This document shows, piece after piece, positions 35,183 to 37,762 of a DNA stretch of 37,762 nt. Source of the stretch: Flavobacteriia bacterium (GTDB lineage: Bacteria; Bacteroidota; Bacteroidia; Flavobacteriales_D; Crocinitomicaceae); the NCBI GenBank assembly GCA_947455255.1, contig CANGOA010000011.1, forward strand, positions 1 to 37,762. The letters are read 5' to 3'. Within the stretch, counting starts at the first letter, position 1. Every line of letters begins with the position of its first letter. A program made the translations under genes and the position numbers. A model generated the notes under the pieces. That model saw nothing but the letters and a program-made list of their open reading frames with translations, ran no database searches and had not been told where the DNA came from.

Positions 35183-36465
35183 ATATCTTGAATTAGATCA
35201 GGTCTTCTTTTCTTTAATTGTATTTTTTGTGTTGCAGTGATAATATCCGATTTTTCAAAAGAAATGTAGAAGATTATTAATTGATAAAATAAAATTCCAT
35301 AATTCGATTCACCAAAGATACCAAACTCTGTTACTGAGTTTATAATCAAAGGTATAAGTAGGCAGTAAAGCATTAGTTTTACATCTTTCTTTTCTCGAGA
35401 AATCCCTCTAAAGAGAAAACTCAATTGGAAAGCAACAATGGTTATACCAACAAAACCAAGATTAATCAATACCTGCATAAAAGTGTTGTGTGTCATCTTA
35501 CCTGCATAGGTATTTGCACTTTGGAAAGCATCCGTATAATCGATACGCATAAATCCAAAGCCTAGTAAAGGTTCACGAGGAAGTCCTTCGTTGATTAATG
35601 CCGTCCAGAATGGCAAACGACCGGTCATGGATAGTACCTCTTCCATACGACTACTATCTCCATCTTTAAAGATGATTTTATTTACAGCGATAGGCATAAC
35701 AACCATCATAACAACCACTACCGCGATTTTAATACGTGCATCGTTTAATTGTTTGAGGTGGAAACCAATGATTAAGAATGCTCCAATGAGTGAAGAGCGT
35801 GATCCTGTTTCCAATAAACAGTAAAATAAAATGAGTAATTTAAAGATGGTCCAGCCGATATAATGTTTTCTGTAAAATTCAAATAAAAGTCCAGCAACTC
35901 CAAGTCCTGCCAACATTCCAAGTTCATTTGGATTCATGAAATATCCACCTAAACGCGCTTCTTCACCACCGTTAGTTAATCGGTAGAAAGAGTCTGGATC
36001 TATCCACATTCCGATAATAAAAACGAGAATAAGTACAAAAACTGTATTACCAACCAAATTAAAAAAACGAATATTATGACCTGGAAAAAATTCATCGAGG
36101 ATGTATATACTTTTGATGAAAAAATAGCAGAAGATGGTTGTTTGGGCTGTCATGAACCATTGGAGTGCGCTATAACCAACATCTGTGCTCCATAAAAAGG
36201 ATAGAAACCCCAAACCTAAATAAGAAGCGTAAAGTAAGATAGATAAATGGTTTTTCCATTTCAGATTATCTACTGCGCCATAATTAATGATTTTATCGTA
36301 AATGGCATAGCTAGCAAAGAGTACGCCTATACGTCCAACTAATTTTATCGCACGTGTAATGGCAACATTCTCACTCCAAGTAAAAAAACAAGCAGTCATC
36401 AGAAGTAAAATTAAGAACAACTGAAAATTGATTTTTTTTAAAAATTTAGAGTGATCTACTGTCAT
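35179..36465 (-). CDS. O-antigen ligase/polymerase-like (Wzy/WaaL) membrane protein
   Basis: A 428-residue protein with about 10-11 membrane segments and one long outside loop. The pattern LLETGSRSSLIGAFLIIGF (about 226-244), preceded by MNPNELGMLAGLG and followed by a loop with GRLPFWTALINEG, LLGFGFMRIDY and MTHNTFMQVLINLGF, is the Wzy_C family signature. Members either polymerise lipid-linked repeat units or ligate the finished chain; sequence alone does not decide which. It lies 3 bases after the glycosyltransferase stop and shares an ATGA overlap with the kinase fusion. Confidence 0.88.
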   Translation of the reverse strand: MTVDHSKFLKKINFQLFLILLLMTACFFTWSENVAITRAIKLVGRIGVLFASYAIYDKIINYGAVDNLKWKNHLSILLYASYLGLGFLSFLWSTDVGYSALQWFMTAQTTIFCYFFIKSIYILDEFFPGHNIRFFNLVGNTVFVLILVFIIGMWIDPDSFYRLTNGGEEARLGGYFMNPNELGMLAGLGVAGLLFEFYRKHYIGWTIFKLLILFYCLLETGSRSSLIGAFLIIGFHLKQLNDARIKIAVVVVMMVVMPIAVNKIIFKDGDSSRMEEVLSMTGRLPFWTALINEGLPREPLLGFGFMRIDYTDAFQSANTYAGKMTHNTFMQVLINLGFVGITIVAFQLSFLFRGISREKKDVKLMLYCLLIPLIINSVTEFGIFGESNYGILFYQLIIFYISFEKSDIITATQKIQLKKRRPDLIQDI

Positions 36466-36468
36466 AGT

Positions 36469-37575
36469 CTAGCAATATAGATCATCTAACTTAGTTACTA
36501 ACTTATCCCAATCAAAAGCTTCTTTAACTAACAATTTTGCATTGTTAGCTAACGTTTCCATCTCCGATGTTTTCCAGGTTTTATATAAACTATCAAAAGC
36601 CTTTTCCAGTTCAATACTACTTTCATCATTGATGGCGATTCCAGCGTTGAATTTGGTTATATAACTAGCAATGTTTGTCGCGTGAGTAACAACACTTGGT
36701 ATTCCCATAGAACAGGCTTCTAATACAGCGGTAGGTATACCTTCATTGCGAGATGGATGTGTGAAAATGGTCATTTGACTAATCAATTCATCTTTTTCTA
36801 TTCCAAATTTACTACCGAAGAATTTCACATTAGCTTCAAGATTATTTGTTTTCACCAATTCTTCTAATGTTGATTTTTCTTTACTATCTCCAACAATCCA
36901 AAGTTCTGAAGTTGGTGCTTTTAGTATAAAATTTTTATATGCTTCGATTAATAAATCAAGTCCTTTCGTATAGATATCTAATCTTCCAACAAAGCCAATA
37001 ATAAATGTTTCCTTGTTTATTTTTTTTACAGGTAAATCACTTGGGATTTCAAATCCATAAGGAAGTAGAAAAGACTTGGAATTAGGATAGAGTTCATTTA
37101 AACCAGTAACTTCACTTTCTCCTAGTGAATGAATTCTTTTTGCATTTTTTAAAAGTGTCTTTTCAAATAGCTGGAAATATAACTTCTTCGTTATACCACT
37201 TCGTTGCATTGCGACCGTGTTGTAAGCACCATGAGGTGTAAGTACAAATGAAATGTTATTCTTTGCTAAAAAAAATGATAGCGAAGCATAAACAGGTACC
37301 CATCCACCATGAAGATGAATGACAGCTGATTTTTTATGTTCAATCAAAGCTTTTTTTAGTTTTTTATCTATTTTAAAAGGGTTTTTATGGGCTTGAAAAA
37401 GGACAGTTTTGAAATTGCGTTCACCATAATTGTGGATTAAGTCTTTTGTGATTCCCCAAACAGCAACATTTTTACCAGCATTTTGTTGACGAGTAGCCAT
37501 TTGATAAACGACTTTATTCACCCCATTCATACGATCAGGATTTGCTTTACCCAGGATTAAATGAATTATTTCCAT
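36469..37575 (-). CDS. GT4-like glycosyltransferase
   Basis: A GT-B sugar transferase of 368 residues from the ATG chosen at 37575. Its opening MEIIHLILGKANPDRMNGV is a standard family start, whereas the ATG at 37611 would add 12 uncharacteristic residues and overlap the upstream gene by 46 bases instead of 10. Numbered from the longer form, HLHGGWVPVYASL is at 99-111, TPHGAYN at 124-130, FVGRLDIYTKGLDLL at about 208, and HPSRNEGIPTAVLEACSMG at about 287 with the Glu pair. It is followed 3 bases later by the polymerase/ligase gene. Sugar and acceptor unknown. Confidence 0.9.
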   Translation of the reverse strand: MEIIHLILGKANPDRMNGVNKVVYQMATRQQNAGKNVAVWGITKDLIHNYGERNFKTVLFQAHKNPFKIDKKLKKALIEHKKSAVIHLHGGWVPVYASLSFFLAKNNISFVLTPHGAYNTVAMQRSGITKKLYFQLFEKTLLKNAKRIHSLGESEVTGLNELYPNSKSFLLPYGFEIPSDLPVKKINKETFIIGFVGRLDIYTKGLDLLIEAYKNFILKAPTSELWIVGDSKEKSTLEELVKTNNLEANVKFFGSKFGIEKDELISQMTIFTHPSRNEGIPTAVLEACSMGIPSVVTHATNIASYITKFNAGIAINDESSIELEKAFDSLYKTWKTSEMETLANNAKLLVKEAFDWDKLVTKLDDLYC

Positions 37576-37762
37576 AGCACAAATTTGTTTTTTATGAGAA
37601 TGAACTGCCAATAAACTAAAGTAATAATTTGAGAAGCGATTAAGCCAATAATTGCACCATTCACATGAAATTCTTTAAGTAGAAATTGAAAAGTCAGTAA
37701 ACTAAAAATTAAAGAGAAAACATAACCTGCAAAAAAACGACTATTTAAAACGAGCATACGAA
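37566..37762 (-). CDS. C-terminus of a polytopic membrane protein, probably a polysaccharide flippase (partial)
   Basis: The frame is open through the window end, so only the last ~65 residues are visible. They form two membrane helices (FFAGYVFSLIFSLLTFQFLL and IIGLIASQIITLVYWQFILI) joined by a short loop with NGAIIGL, ending KNKFVLWK. Position at the head of a polysaccharide operon and the helix pair fit the C-terminal end of a Wzx/MATE-like exporter. That is an inference from context, not a motif match. The downstream glycosyltransferase starts 10 bases inside its end. Confidence 0.55.
   Translation of the reverse strand, partial: RMLVLNSRFFAGYVFSLIFSLLTFQFLLKEFHVNGAIIGLIASQIITLVYWQFILIKNKFVLWK

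Overview
The window is AT-rich and almost fully coding. It looks like chromosomal DNA from a member of the Bacteroidota, most likely order Flavobacteriales. The main evidence is two giant secreted proteins that end in the two kinds of type IX secretion system (T9SS) sorting domain: a type B / gliding-associated C-terminus at 3544-9894 and a type A C-terminus at 24346-29550. Other support comes from TAnnTTTG-like promoter boxes, an OmpA-family lipoprotein-like gene, a SpmA-SpmB fusion and a helix-hairpin-helix/beta-barrel outer-membrane protein. A family such as Crocinitomicaceae is possible but is a guess. No rRNA, tRNA, CRISPR array, transposase or phage gene was recognised.

Layout. (1) 1-12219, plus strand: a LuxR-type response regulator (5' end cut off), two outer-membrane proteins, a 2116-residue T9SS adhesin, a free-standing glutamine amidotransferase, a SpmA-SpmB-like membrane protein, and a small protein built from exact 25-residue repeats. 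(2) 12223-12873, minus strand: ribulose-phosphate 3-epimerase, convergent with block 1. (3) 12987-16861, plus strand: rhomboid protease, class IV aminotransferase, DEAD-box helicase and a glycosyltransferase that carries an in-frame 40-nt palindrome. (4) 16850-21127, minus strand: hemE, OmpA-family protein, Smr-domain protein, yaaA and a membrane-anchored transglutaminase-like protein, tightly packed. (5) 21169-24161, minus strand: a DUF1972-type glycosyltransferase, a WecA/TagO-type sugar-phosphate transferase and uracil-DNA glycosylase. (6) 24346-29550, minus strand: a 1734-residue repeat/LamG T9SS cargo with its own terminator. (7) 29799-37762, minus strand: a surface-polysaccharide operon running off the window (flippase-like C-terminus, glycosyltransferase, O-antigen ligase/polymerase-like protein, a three-part kinase fusion, a hexapeptide acyltransferase and two glycosyltransferases).

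How the parts fit. Blocks 5 and 7 together hold much of what a Wzx/Wzy-style pathway needs: an undecaprenyl-phosphate sugar-1-phosphate transferase to start the chain, at least four GT-B glycosyltransferases, an acyltransferase to decorate it, a polymerase/ligase and a flippase. The T9SS cargo in block 6 lies between them. In many Bacteroidota, A-type and B-type cargos become anchored to a polysaccharide made by such genes, so the arrangement may be functional, but that is inference. The most unusual items are the 802-residue protein at 32774-35182 (aminoglycoside-phosphotransferase-like, nucleotidyltransferase-like and thymidylate-kinase-like parts in one chain), the 25-residue repeat protein at 11728-12219, the palindrome inside a coding sequence at 16172-16211, and the outer-membrane barrel with a periplasmic DNA-binding-type fold at 1432-3504.
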